Assembly (NCBI GenBank): GCA_001942185.1
Contig: MKJV01000033.1
Span: forward strand, 62,001-126,000
Length of the DNA: 64,000 nt
Reading direction: 5' to 3'
Source of the DNA: Pseudonocardia sp. CNS-004
GTDB lineage: Bacteria; Actinomycetota; Actinomycetes; Mycobacteriales; Pseudonocardiaceae
Shown: piece after piece, positions 55,243 to 64,000 of the stretch
How positions within the stretch are numbered: position 1 is the stretch's first letter
How the letters are laid out: each line of letters opens with the position of its first letter
Made by a program: the position numbers and the translations under genes
The notes under the pieces: generated by a model
What the model was told of the DNA's origin: nothing
The model's input: the letters and a program-made list of their open reading frames with translations, nothing else
The model's database searches: none

Positions 55243-55962
55243 TCAGGTCCGGGAGTCCTCGGCCTGCTCGGTGAGATGCGCCGTCAGCCGGTCACGGGCC
55301 TGTTCGAGATGGGCGTTCATCCTCGTGACGGCCTGCTCGGCGTCCTGCGCCCGGATCGCGTCGAGGATGCCCGCGTGCTCGTCGGCGATCCGCCCCGGGT
55401 GGAGCAGGCGGTGCTTCTGCACCTGTGCCATGCACAGGTGCACCTCGCCCATCAGGGAGTCGTACAGGCGGGACAGCCGCGGGCTGCCCAGCGAGTCCAC
55501 GAGGGCGCGGTGGAAGTCGAGATCGGTTTGGACCACGTCGGGGACCGTGAGCTCGTCGGCGAGCTCCTCGAGGCGGGCGAGTGACTCGCGTGCGCCGCGC
55601 GGTACGTGGCCGTGGTCCGCCGCCGCCGTCACGACCTGGCGCTCGATGAACCCGCGGCTGTAGTAGAGGTCCAGGACGTCGGCGACCGTCAGTAGGGGAA
55701 CGGTGGCCGTCTTGTTCGTGGAACGACGCAACAGTCCTTCGTGGACGAGGCGTTCCACGGCGGCCTTGGCCGTCGGTCGAGCCACCGAGTACTGCTCGGC
55801 GATGTCCTTCTCGGTCAACCGGGCACCGCCCGGCAGTTCGTTGTTGAGGATGCGCGCACGGATCGCCTCGTGCAGCGCATCGACCAAGGAATGCGCCGTC
55901 AGGGCAGGCGGGGAGCCCGGGCCGGCGCCAGGCCCCGGCCCGTCCGTCGCGTCGCGTAGCAC
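55243..55962 (-). CDS. GntR-family (FadR/FCD) regulator
   Basis: This intact 239-residue regulator has the winged helix SLVDALHEAIRARILNNELPGGARLTEKDIAEQYSVARPTAKAAVERLVHEGLL, then an FCD domain with DLDFHRALVDSLGS and EHAGILDAIRAQDAEQAVTRMNAHLEQ. It is divergent from the glycosidase operon at 56181 and convergent with the GH2 operon. The palindrome GACAAGAACGATTGTC begins 23 bases before its ATG. It is the best candidate for the regulator of both sugar operons, whose promoters are near-copies of each other. Confidence 0.9.
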   Translation of the reverse strand: MLRDATDGPGPGAGPGSPPALTAHSLVDALHEAIRARILNNELPGGARLTEKDIAEQYSVARPTAKAAVERLVHEGLLRRSTNKTATVPLLTVADVLDLYYSRGFIERQVVTAAADHGHVPRGARESLARLEELADELTVPDVVQTDLDFHRALVDSLGSPRLSRLYDSLMGEVHLCMAQVQKHRLLHPGRIADEHAGILDAIRAQDAEQAVTRMNAHLEQARDRLTAHLTEQAEDSRT

Positions 55963-55984
55963 GTGTCGACATTATCACGTGTCA

Positions 55985-56091
55985 GACAAGAACGATTGTC
56001 AGGCAACGTACGCTGCCTGGTAACCAAATCTGATGCCGGATATCTTGTCAGTCCAGAACGCTTGACGAGCAACTGAACCGATGTCTAGCGT
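55985..56091 (+). promoter_or_regulatory. Promoter and operators between gntR and the glycosidase operon
   Basis: GACAAGAACGATTGTC (55985-56000) is a palindrome placed over the gntR promoter. On the plus side TTGACG (56062) and TAGCGT (56086), 18 bases apart, form a promoter that repeats the GH2 promoter almost exactly (GCTTGAC-AGCAA ... TCTAGCGTC). GGATATCTTGTC at 56038 echoes GGATACTTTGTC at 51661. Confidence 0.65.
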
Positions 56092-56180
56092 CACTCGCGT
56101 CATCAGGTCTTCCGTCGACGCCCGGCCGCTCTCGCGCTCTTGCAAGCAGGCATCGGGCTCCGGAGCGAGGAGCAGAACCC

Positions 56181-58255
56181 GTGCAGGAACCAGCCGAGCA
56201 GCGGTCCGGCGCTTGGTGGACGACGCCCTTCCGCGTCTTCCAGACGAACCTCCGCGAGACCGACGCCGACCTCGATGTCGACGAGGTCCTCGACCACATC
56301 GTGGGAACCGGGGCCGACACGTGGCTGCTGAACACGGCCGGAATCGTGTCGTTCTATCCGTCGGACCTGCCCTTCCAGCGGCCCAGCCCGTGGCTGTCGG
56401 GCCGGCCATCAGGCGACCTCGTAGGTGACGCGATCCGCGCGGCGCACGATCGCGGGGTCCGGGTGATCTGCCGGGTGGACCTGTCGAAGGTCGACCCCGA
56501 CATCGCCGCCGAGCACCCCGACTGGTGCTTCGTGGGCCCGACGGGCAGTCCGCAGATCTACAACGGCCTGCACAGCACGTGTCCGAGCGGCGACTACTAC
56601 CAGTACCGGTCGATCGACATCCTGGGCGAGGTCCTCGACCGCTACGACCCCGACGCTTCTTCTTCAACATGTTCAAGTTCAAGCAGAAGGACTACTCCGG
56701 CGGCCAGCACGGGATCTGCCAGTGCGGCAACTGCCAGACCCGGTTCGAAGAGCGGTACGGCCACGCGCTCCCCGTCGCGGAAGACCACTGCGACGAGAAG
56801 TACCAGCACTGGCTGGCCTACGCCCGCGAGACGATCAACGAGGTCAGCAACCGGATCCACGTGTTCGTCCGGGCCCGCAGGCCCGACTGCGCGGTCCTGC
56901 TGAAGGAGATCAGCGACGTCACCTTCCGGGAGGCGAACAACGCGGTCGACCGCCCCGAGCCGCTGTGGGCGCACTGGGCGGGTGAGCTGGTTCAGGAGGT
57001 CAAGGGCTCACGCCCGGACAAGCCCGTCTGCGTCAACTCGGTGATGTTCGTCGACATCCCCTACCGCTTCACCCCGGAGCAGTCCGGGCTCATGGCGCTG
57101 CACCTCCAGCAGACCGCGGCGCACGGCGGGAACCCGATGGCCTACATGCTGGGCACGCCTCCGGAGTTCAAGGCGGCGGCCTTCGACGTCGTCCGCGACT
57201 TCTTCACCTTCCACCGCGACAACCGGCGCTACTACACCGACGTCACGCCGGCGGCCCAGGTCGCGTTGGTCTCCACGCAGACGCGCGAGGAGTTCTTCGG
57301 CGAGGCCAGCACCTCCACCCACACCCAGCGTGAGCGTCGTGGCACCCACATCGCCCTGATCCGCAACCACATCCCGTTCGACATCGTCAGCCCAGAGTTC
57401 CTGGAGGCGACGGGCCCCGAGCCGCTGCTCGACCGGTTCCGGGCGATCGTGCTGCCGAGCGGCGCCACGTTGACCCCCGGCCAGGCCGCCACGATCGACG
57501 AGTACGTCCGCCTCGGCGGCGGCCTCGTCGCCACCGGCGGCGGTGGTGCGGCCCCGGAGGCCGCCGAGCTGCCGCTCGCGAGCCTGGGCGCTACGACGAT
57601 CCTCGACCGGTTGTCCGGATCGGCGGTGCGCGCGGCGTACCTGCGCCCGGACGCCGAGACCGACGCGGTGCTGGAGACGGCCAAGCTCGTCGCCCTGGAC
57701 CGGGCCTTCACGGTGGTCCGTCCGAAGGAGAGCGCCACCGTGGGCCTCACCCTCGTGCCGGCCGCGCGGTACGGGCCGCCGGAGAAGTGCCACTGGGACG
57801 CCGAGTCCGATCACCCCGGCCTGCTGTGGTTCGACCACGGCGAGGGCCGCACCGCGTACCTGCCCTGGCCCGTGGGTGAGCTGTTCCACGACCTGCGCAT
57901 GCCGGAGCACAGCGCGCTGCTCGCGCACGCCGTCGATGGGGTGGGCCGGGGGCGGCAGGTGACCACCTCCGCCCCGGAACAGGTCGAGATGGTCGTCAGC
58001 GGCCAGCCGGGAGCCGGACGCACCCTCGTGCACCTCATCAACTACTCCGGCCACAACGGCCGCACCTTCGGCTCGCCCCTCGACATCCACGACATCACGA
58101 TCACTCTGCACGGACTGACCGGTGTACAGCGCGCCACCGCCCTGCGCGCGGGCCGGACGCTCGCCGTCGACGTGTCGGGCGATGACACGGCGGGCGCCGT
58201 CTCCGTCACCCTGCCGGTGCTCGCCGGCTACGAGCTGATCGCCCTGGAGTCCTGA
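56181..58255 (+). CDS. Glycosidase-like protein with A4-type beta-galactosidase/GHL6-like architecture (frameshift near 56655)
   Basis: It opens with TTPFRVFQTNLRETDADLDVDEVLDHIVGTGADTWLLNTAGIVSFYPSDLPFQ, a barrel start typical of putative glycosidases acting on glucuronides or galactosides. It continues NMFKFKQKDYSGGQHGICQCGNCQTRFEERYG, with a cysteine cluster in the C-x-C-x2-C pattern that may bind zinc. From about residue 370 a flavodoxin-like trimerisation domain follows (FRAIVLPSGATLTPGQAATIDEYVRLGGGLVATGG) and a beta domain with LVHLINYSGHNG. One base joins the two frames for about 691 residues. GTG at 56181 follows GAGGAG. No signal peptide. Substrate unknown. Confidence 0.72.
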
Positions 58256-59342
58256 TGACTGTCAGCGAGAGCACCGCGACCGGCCCCGCCGGGGGTCCCC
58301 GGCGGCTGGACTCGGTCCTCATGACGGTCCGCTGGCCCGACGAGTACCTGGAGCGGCTGAAGAAGGCCTTCGCGCCCGCGACCGTGCACCACGTGGACGC
58401 CGGCGACCACGCTGGGATCGTCGAGGCGCTGCAGCAGGTGGATGCGGCGGTGCTGGCCGCCGACCTGGACGAACGATTCCTCGCCGCGCCCCGCCTGGGC
58501 TGGGTGCACTGCGACCACGCGGGTCTGAACAAGAGCGCGCTGCCCGGGGTCTCGAGAAGGGCATCGTCGTCACCGGGTCGGCGGGGCGGTCCGCGCCGGC
58601 GCTGGCCCAGCACGCGTTCTTCTTCGCCCTCGCGCTCACCTACGACGCCCACGGGCTGCACGACGCCCAGCGCGCGCACGGCTGGCGGGTGCTGCCCGAC
58701 TACGACGACCGGCGCGCTCTCTGGGGCAAGACACTCGGTGTCGTCGGGCTGGGCCACACCGGAGCAGAGGTGGCCCTGCTGGGCCGTGCCTTCGGCATGC
58801 GGGTGCTGGCCTACCGGCGCAGCGCGGGGGAGTCGCCCGTGCCGGTCGACCGGCTCTACCGGCGCGAGGCCGGCGACTCGCTCGACGAGCTGCTGGGCGA
58901 GAGCGATCTCGTCGTGCTCGCCACCAAGCTCACCGACGAGACCCACCACCTCATCGGGGCTCGCGAGCTGGGGATCATGAAGCCGTCGGCCTACCTGGTG
59001 AACATGGCTCGCGGCGGCGTGGTGGACGAGCAGGCGCTGGTGGCCGCGCTGGAGGCCGGCGAGATCGCCGGAGCCGGTCTCGACGTCTTCGAGCAGGAGC
59101 CGCTCCCGCTGTCCGCGCCCATCTGGTCGGCGCCGAACGTGGTGATCACCCCGCACGCCACCCCCGCGGTGCCGGACAAGCTCGACCGGTCGCTCGGGGT
59201 CGTCGCCGAGAACGTGCGGCGCTTCCGCGCCGGCGAGCCGATGCTCAACAAGCTCGAACCGACCGACGTCTACACGAAGGGTTCGACCGCGGCGGCCCAC
59301 CCCGATCCGTCCGCCGCGCCTACCGCCGGTCCCCGGCAGTAG
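58255..59342 (+). CDS. D-2-hydroxyacid dehydrogenase (frameshift near 58553)
   Basis: The N-terminal substrate domain reads LGWVHCDHAGLNKSALPG; after the frame break the NAD domain has LGVVGLGHTGAEVALLGRAFGMRVLAYRR, the catalytic arginine in YLVNMARGGVVDEQALVAAL, the acid in DVFEQEPLP, and the histidine in VVITPHATPA. Joined about 362 residues, slightly long because of a polar tail of 25 residues. ATG overlaps the glycosidase stop (TGATG). It likely reduces or oxidises a keto or hydroxy sugar acid. Confidence 0.83.
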
Positions 59343-59378
59343 CCCGCCTCGACAGTCCACCACACCCCGGAGACGACC

Positions 59379-60959
59379 ATGAGCAGATCCAGGCGACGTC
59401 GCCTGCTACCCGTCCTCGGCATCGCCGCGTCGCTGGCCCTGGTGGCCTCGTGCGGCGGGGCCGGAGCCGGAACCGGGGACTCCGGCACGACGGTGACGAT
59501 CGCGTTCCAGACCGAGCCGGAGAACGTCGAGCCCTGCAACAGCCAGGACGCGCGCGCCGTCGTCCTGCGGCACAACGTCGTGCAGCCGCTGACGGACCTG
59601 GACCCGAACACGAGCGACCTGATCCCGGAGCTCGCCCTGTCGTGGGAACGCCAGGATCCCACGACCTGGATCTTCAAGCTGCGTCCCGGCGTGACGTTCC
59701 ACGACGGCGCGCCGTTCAACGCCGCGGCCGCGGTCTTCGGGCTCAACCGCACCCTCAACGAGAAGGCGCTCGAGGAGTGCACGACGCGGGGCAAGGTCAA
59801 CACCAAGGTCACGCCGTCGGTGGTGGACGACCTGACGCTCAAGGTCGTCACCGACGAGCCCGACCCGATCCTCCCGCGTGAGCTCAGCTATGTGGACCTC
59901 GTCTCGCCGAACACCCCGGCCACCGAGTACACCGATCACCCGATCGGCACCGGGCCGTACACGTGGGGCAGCTGGAACCGCGGGCAGTTCCTCGAGATCA
60001 ACCGCTGGGACGGGTACTGGGGTGACAAGCCCGCCGCGACGAAGGTCCGCGTCGTGGCGCGCACGGAGGCCTCGGTGCGGGCGAACATGGTCAAGACCGG
60101 TGAGGCCGACATCGCCTTCCCCGTGGCCGAAGCCGACGCCACGCAGGACGACCGCACTCGCCCGTTCACCGAGAACCGGGTCTTCTTCCTGCGCCTGCCG
60201 ATCCAGACGGCGCCGTTCACCGACCTGCGGGTCCGGCAGGCGGTCTCGTACGCGATCAACAAGGACCAGCTCGCCTCGGCGATCATGAAGCGGACCGGCC
60301 GGCCCGCCGCCCAGATCGTCACGGAGACCGTCAACGGGTTCGTGCCCGGCTACCAGGGCCTGCCCTTCGACCCGGCGAAGGCCAAGGAGCTCGTGGCCGC
60401 CGCGAGGGCCGACGGGGTGCCCGTGGGCGCCCCCGTGGACCTCGTGACCGAGGCCGGCAAGTTCGCCGGGTCCGACGAGATCGTGCAAGCCGTCCAGCAG
60501 ATGCTGCGCGACGCCGGGCTCAACGTGAACATGCGGGCGGTGGAGCTCGGCGCGTGGCGGGAGCTGCTGTTCAAACCGGCCGGGCCGGAGCCGAGCACGT
60601 TCGGCCCGTTCCCGCCGCACCAGACGCCCACCATCCTCACCGTCTCGCACGACAACGTGGCGGGCGACGCAGCCTTCACCTTCCCGACCTACCTCACCAG
60701 CAGGGGCTGCTGCACCACGGCGAACTCGCCCGCGGTGGACCAGCTGGTGGCCCAGGCGCAGGCGGCGGAGGGCGACGAGCGCGCCCGGCTCTTCCAGCAG
60801 GCGGCGCAGACCGAGTACACGCAGGAGAACGCGCTGGTGCCGCTGGTCGAGCAGCTCAGCCTGATGCTCGTCTCCGACCGCATCGAGTACCAGCCCAACG
60901 GACTCACCGGCGCGCAGCTGCTGCTGAAGGACGTGTCCTTCACCGCGCCCAGCCCCTGA
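59379..60959 (+). CDS. ABC transporter substrate-binding lipoprotein, family 5
   Basis: This intact 526-residue protein has an arginine-rich start, a signal peptide and the lipobox VASC (Cys25). Body motifs are LTDLDPNTSDLIPELALSWERQDPTTWIFKLRPGVTFHDGAPFNA, IGTGPYTW and RQAVSYAINKDQLA. It is a paralogue of the protein at 47297, sharing VEPCN/MDPCD near the start of the mature protein and a GCC pair (SRGCCTT). Immediately upstream of two permeases and an ATPase, it supplies the ligand to that importer, probably an oligosaccharide or glycoside given its setting. Confidence 0.9.
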   Translation: MSRSRRRRLLPVLGIAASLALVASCGGAGAGTGDSGTTVTIAFQTEPENVEPCNSQDARAVVLRHNVVQPLTDLDPNTSDLIPELALSWERQDPTTWIFKLRPGVTFHDGAPFNAAAAVFGLNRTLNEKALEECTTRGKVNTKVTPSVVDDLTLKVVTDEPDPILPRELSYVDLVSPNTPATEYTDHPIGTGPYTWGSWNRGQFLEINRWDGYWGDKPAATKVRVVARTEASVRANMVKTGEADIAFPVAEADATQDDRTRPFTENRVFFLRLPIQTAPFTDLRVRQAVSYAINKDQLASAIMKRTGRPAAQIVTETVNGFVPGYQGLPFDPAKAKELVAAARADGVPVGAPVDLVTEAGKFAGSDEIVQAVQQMLRDAGLNVNMRAVELGAWRELLFKPAGPEPSTFGPFPPHQTPTILTVSHDNVAGDAAFTFPTYLTSRGCCTTANSPAVDQLVAQAQAAEGDERARLFQQAAQTEYTQENALVPLVEQLSLMLVSDRIEYQPNGLTGAQLLLKDVSFTAPSP

Positions 60960-60989
60960 TCGGACGCTCTCGACGGAGACGAGCTCATC

Positions 60990-61906
60990 ATGGTTCTGTT
61001 CCTGCGACGACGGGTGCTCTCCAGCGTGGTGGCGCTGCTGGGGGTGACGATCGTCGTCTTCTTCCTCGCCCGGCTCACCGGCAGTCCCGCGCTGGTGTAC
61101 CTGCCCCAGGGCGCGTCGGCAGAGGCGATCGCCGACTTCAACGCCGCCAACGGCTACGACCGGCCGCTGGTCGAGCAGTTCTTCTCCTTCCTCGGGGGGA
61201 TCTTGCGGCTCGACTTCGGCGAGTCCGTCTGGCAGCAGCGGCCGGCCGCGACCGTCGTGCTGGAGTCGATGCCGCAGACCCTGCTGCTCGCCTTCGTCGC
61301 GATGAGTCTGTCGCTGGTGGTGTCGGTGGTGCTGGGCACGCTCTCGGCCTGCACGCCTTCAAGGCCACCGACAAGACCATCTCGTTCGTCTCGCTGGGGC
61401 TGGCCAGCATCCCGGAGTTCTGGTTCGCGCTCGTCGGGATCCTCATCGTCGCGGTGAACCTCGGCCTGGTGCCGACGTCGGGTCAGTCGGGCCCGAGCTC
61501 GTGGGTGCTCCCCGTGGCCACGCTCATGCTGGGCCCGGTCGGGGTGCTGACCCAGGTGGTGCGCGCAGCGATGATCGAGGCGATGCACTCCGGCTACGTG
61601 CAGAACGCGCGGGCCCGCGGCTACACGCGCTGGCGGCTGGCCCTGCGTCACGCACTGCGCAACGCCACGCTGCCGATCATCACCGTCGCCGGCGACAAGG
61701 CGTCCGGCATGGTCAACGGCGTCATCATCGTCAGCACGGTCTTCGCCTGGCCCGGCGTCGGAGCGGTCATGGTCCGCGCCGTGCTCAACCGGGACTTCGT
61801 CGTCATCCAAGCGGGAGTCTTCGTGATCGGAGTGGCGGTCATCCTCCTCAACGTCCTGGTGGACACCTTGTACGCCGTCGCCGACCCGCGGATCCGGGTG
61901 TCGTGA
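60990..61906 (+). CDS. Dpp/Opp-type ABC transporter permease B (frameshift near 61352)
   Basis: It begins FLRRRVLSSVVALLGVTIVVFFLARLTGSPA, the standard first span of DppB, and continues in another frame from AFKATDKTISFVSLGLASIPEFWFALVGILIV to the EAA loop MIEAMHSGYVQNARARGYTRWRLALRHALRN that contacts the ATPase, ending VDTLYAVADPRIRV. One base joins about 306 residues. Start ATG 60990, 30 bases after the binding protein. Stop overlaps the next ATG. Confidence 0.88.
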
Positions 61907-62954
61907 TGGACCGATCTGTGACACGCGACGAACCGCAGGGGACGGCGCGGAAGGAAGCAGTGCCGGACCGACCGCTGTCCACCGCGGCGCCGGTGGGCGA
62001 GGCCGCGGTGGACAGCGGCCAGCACGCCGAGGAGGGCGGACAGCCGGCGGAGCGGATGTCGCGGTCCGGCGCTCCTCGGTGGGCCCGGCTGCGGATCCTC
62101 GTGAAGATGCCGCTGCCGCTGACCGCGGCGATCCTGCTGGTGCTGCTCACCGTGGTCGCGGTGGTCGGCCCCATGCTGGCGGCCGACGTCGCCGAGCGTC
62201 AGGACCTCGACCTGCGGTTCGTCGCGCCCTTCGACCTGTCCCACGGGTGGCTCTACGTCCTCGGTGGCGACGCGCTCGGGCGCAGTGTCCTCGCGCAGCT
62301 CGCCGTCGGGGCCCGGGCCACCTTCCTGGTGGCGGGCTGTGCCGTGGCGCTGGCGGCGGTGATCGGGTTCCTGGTGGGGCTGGTCTGCGGGTACCGCGGC
62401 GGCTGGCTGGACGCGTCGATCATGCGCATCGCGGACGTGCTGGCCACGCTGCCGTCCCTGCTACTGGCCCTCGCCGTGCTGTTCGTGCTCTCGCCCGACA
62501 TGACGAATCTGATCGCCGTCCTCGCCGTGACCAGGCTGCCGGTCTACATGCGCGTGGCGCGAGCGCAGGCCCTCGAGGTGCGGGAGCGGGTGTTCATCGA
62601 GGCGGCCCGGGCGATCGGCGCCACGCCGTCGCGGATCATCCTCCGAGCGTCCGGCCGCTGGTCACCCCGACCATTCTGACCGTGTCCATGCTGGAGCTGG
62701 CACAGGTCATGCTCGCGGCCGCCGGCCTCAGTTTCCTCGGCGTCGGGCTGCAACGCCCGGACATCGACTGGGGCACGATGGTCGCCGAGGGCCGCAACGT
62801 GCTGGCCGACGCCTGGTGGGTGACGGTCTTCCCCGGTCTCGCGGTGGTGGTCACCGCGCTCGCGGCGAACATCCTCTCGAACTGGATGCGCGCCGCCGGC
62901 GACCCGCTGCAGGGCGGTCTGCTGGCCGCCTCGACCCTCAAGCAGGAGACGTGA
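61906..62954 (+). CDS. Dpp/Opp-type ABC transporter permease C (frameshift near 62645)
   Basis: It has an unusual polar N-terminal extension of about 65 residues before the first span (PLPLTAAILLVLLTVVAVVGPMLA). The body has GGDALGRSVLAQLAVGARATFLVAG, the DppC mark, and the EAA loop ARAQALEVRERVFIEAARAIGATPSRIILR; the end from PLVTPTILTVSMLELAQVMLAAAGLSFLGVG is in another frame. Joined about 349 residues. ATG overlaps the permease B stop as TGATG. Confidence 0.88.
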
Positions 62955-64000
62955 TGGCCGCCATCAGCGGGCTCGTCCCGCGCACCGCCGGAGCGCGCCA
63001 GGAGGCCGCTGGACCACTGCTGCAGGTGGCTGACCTCGAGGTCGACTTCCGCACCGCCCGCGGCACCACCCACGCCGTACGGGGAGTGGATTTCTCGTTG
63101 GAGCCGGGGGAGAGCCTCGCGATCCTCGGCGAGAGCGGCTCGGGCAAGACCGTCACCGGCCGGGGCATTCTCGGCCTGGTCGACCCGCCGGGCCGGGTGC
63201 GCGGGTCCGTCCGGTTCGACGGGCGCGAGATCGTCGGCAGCAGCGACGCCGAGCTGCGCGAGATCCGTGGGCCGGGGATGGCGACGGTGTTCCAGGACTC
63301 CCTGGACAGCCTCAACCCCGTCTTCACCGTGGGGGCACAGCTCGCGGAGATCTTCCGGGTCCGGCTCGGCTGGTCACGCCACGATGCGCGGGGCGAGGCG
63401 GTGCGCCTGATGGCGGAGGTCGGCATCCCGGCGGCCGAGGACCGGCTGAACGACTACCCCCACCAGTTCTCAGGGGGCATGCGCCAGCGCATCTGCATCG
63501 CGATGGCCATCGCGCTCAAGCCGCAGCTGCTCATCGCCGACGAGCCGACGACCGCCCTGGACGCCACCGTGCAGGCCGGCATCCTCGAGCTCATCCGGCG
63601 CCTGCAGGTCGAGCACGACATGGCGCTCATCTTCGTGACCCACGACCTCGCGTCGCCCGTGCGGTGGCCGACCGGCTCGCCGTGATGTACGCGGGGCAGA
63701 TCCTCGAGGAAGGGCCGATCGAGGCGCTCTACACGCGCGCGGCGCACCCGTACACGCGGGCGCTGCTGCACTCCCACCCGGCGGCCGTGTCGTCGTGGCG
63801 GGACCTGCGGCCCATCGCGGGCAGCCCGCCCAACACGACCACCACGATCCCCGGCTGCGCGTTCCACACCCGATGCCCGATCGCGCGGGAGCGGTGCCGC
63901 GACGATGTCCCGCCGCTCTACGACGTGATCGGAGGCCTGCCCGTGGTCCCCGCCGCGCCCCGCCGCAGCCGCTGCCACTACTTCGAGGAGGTGCTCGATG
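62954..64000 (+). CDS. Dpp/Opp-type ABC transporter ATP-binding protein D, incomplete at the window end (frameshift near 63655)
   Basis: It reads Walker A GESGSGKT, MATVFQDSLDSLNPVFTVG (Q-loop), QFSGGMRQRICIAMAIALKP (signature), LLIADEPTTALDATVQ (Walker B) and FVTHDL (H-loop), then after a break RLAVMYAGQILEEGPIEALYTRAAHPYTRALL and the oligopeptide-type C-terminal extension with cysteines (GCAFHTRCPIARERC) that in some relatives bind an iron-sulfur cluster. ATG overlaps the previous stop (TGATG). No stop is reached; the window ends in GATG, which may hold the start of the partner ATPase gene. Confidence 0.88.

Noticed and set aside
1..64000. CRISPR arrays, tRNA or rRNA genes, insertion sequences, phage genes
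   Set aside because: No direct repeat arrays, cloverleaf-like segments, transposase motifs or terminal inverted repeats were seen on reading both strands.

Overview
The window is very GC-rich, densely coded DNA of an actinobacterial type. GTG starts are frequent, most neighbouring genes overlap by ATGA, GTGA or TGATG, and one short-chain dehydrogenase belongs to the mycofactocin-linked type. A soil actinomycete of the Pseudonocardia kind would fit, but no marker gene here fixes the genus. There is no rRNA, tRNA, CRISPR array or phage; almost everything is catabolism, uptake and its local control.

Layout. (1) 1-5144, plus strand: a branched-chain-type ABC importer (livG end, livF, livH, livM), an amidohydrolase and an SDR. 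(2) 5145-5980: scar DNA with a beta-glucosidase scrap and the C-terminal half of a GntR regulator. (3) 6004-12613, minus: a gentisate operon (gentisate 1,2-dioxygenase, flavin hydroxylase, MHS transporter, FAH hydrolase, Rieske oxygenase and reductase), divergent from a MarR gene. A mandelate-racemase-type enolase gene at 13251-14395 carries the same palindromic operator. (4) 14645-33728: an amine-centred catabolic block. It has a mycofactocin-type SDR, a DapB-like amine dehydrogenase, an imine-reductase-like enzyme, an esterase, a TetR regulator, an APC permease, a PhyH dioxygenase, a gamma-glutamyl hydrolase, a zinc alcohol dehydrogenase, a Baeyer-Villiger-type monooxygenase, a glutamine-synthetase-like ligase, a 3-aminobutyryl-CoA ammonia-lyase-like hotdog protein, two acyl-CoA ligases, an aldehyde dehydrogenase, a 3-hydroxyacyl-CoA dehydrogenase and a flavin-fold protein. 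Four copies of one operator tie most of it to the TetR gene. (5) 33777-45714: an alanine dehydrogenase remnant, an IclR regulator, a dipeptide-epimerase-like enolase and an MHS transporter, then a CoA-thioester operon: a two-subunit IpdAB-like CoA-transferase, two CaiB/BaiF CoA-transferases, an enoyl-CoA hydratase, two 3-hydroxyacyl-CoA dehydrogenases and a BadI/MenB-like hydrolase. (6) 45770-46404: formamidase and SDR remnants. (7) 46409-64000: sugar and sugar-acid use. There are two FadR-type GntR regulators, two related peptide/sugar-binding lipoproteins, an FAH protein, an IlvD/Edd dehydratase, a GH2 mannosidase-like enzyme, a tartronate-semialdehyde-reductase-like enzyme, a second glycosidase-like protein, a D-2-hydroxyacid dehydrogenase and Dpp-type ABC genes running off the end.

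A striking technical feature is that about forty genes or gene joints need a small indel to read through. Every case I worked through is a missing base (one is a missing GC pair), usually inside GC-rich runs and in otherwise well-conserved genes. I treat these as probable sequence errors and annotate the whole genes, giving the approximate break points. The true remnants, at 5.2-6.0, 14.5, 33.8-34.3 and 45.8-46.4 kb, look different: they lack whole domains.

How the parts work together (inference): four small local regulons, each with its own operator, feed aromatic acids (gentisate), an amine, an alicyclic or branched acid, and glycosides into central metabolism as pyruvate, fumarate, acyl-CoA and short sugar acids.
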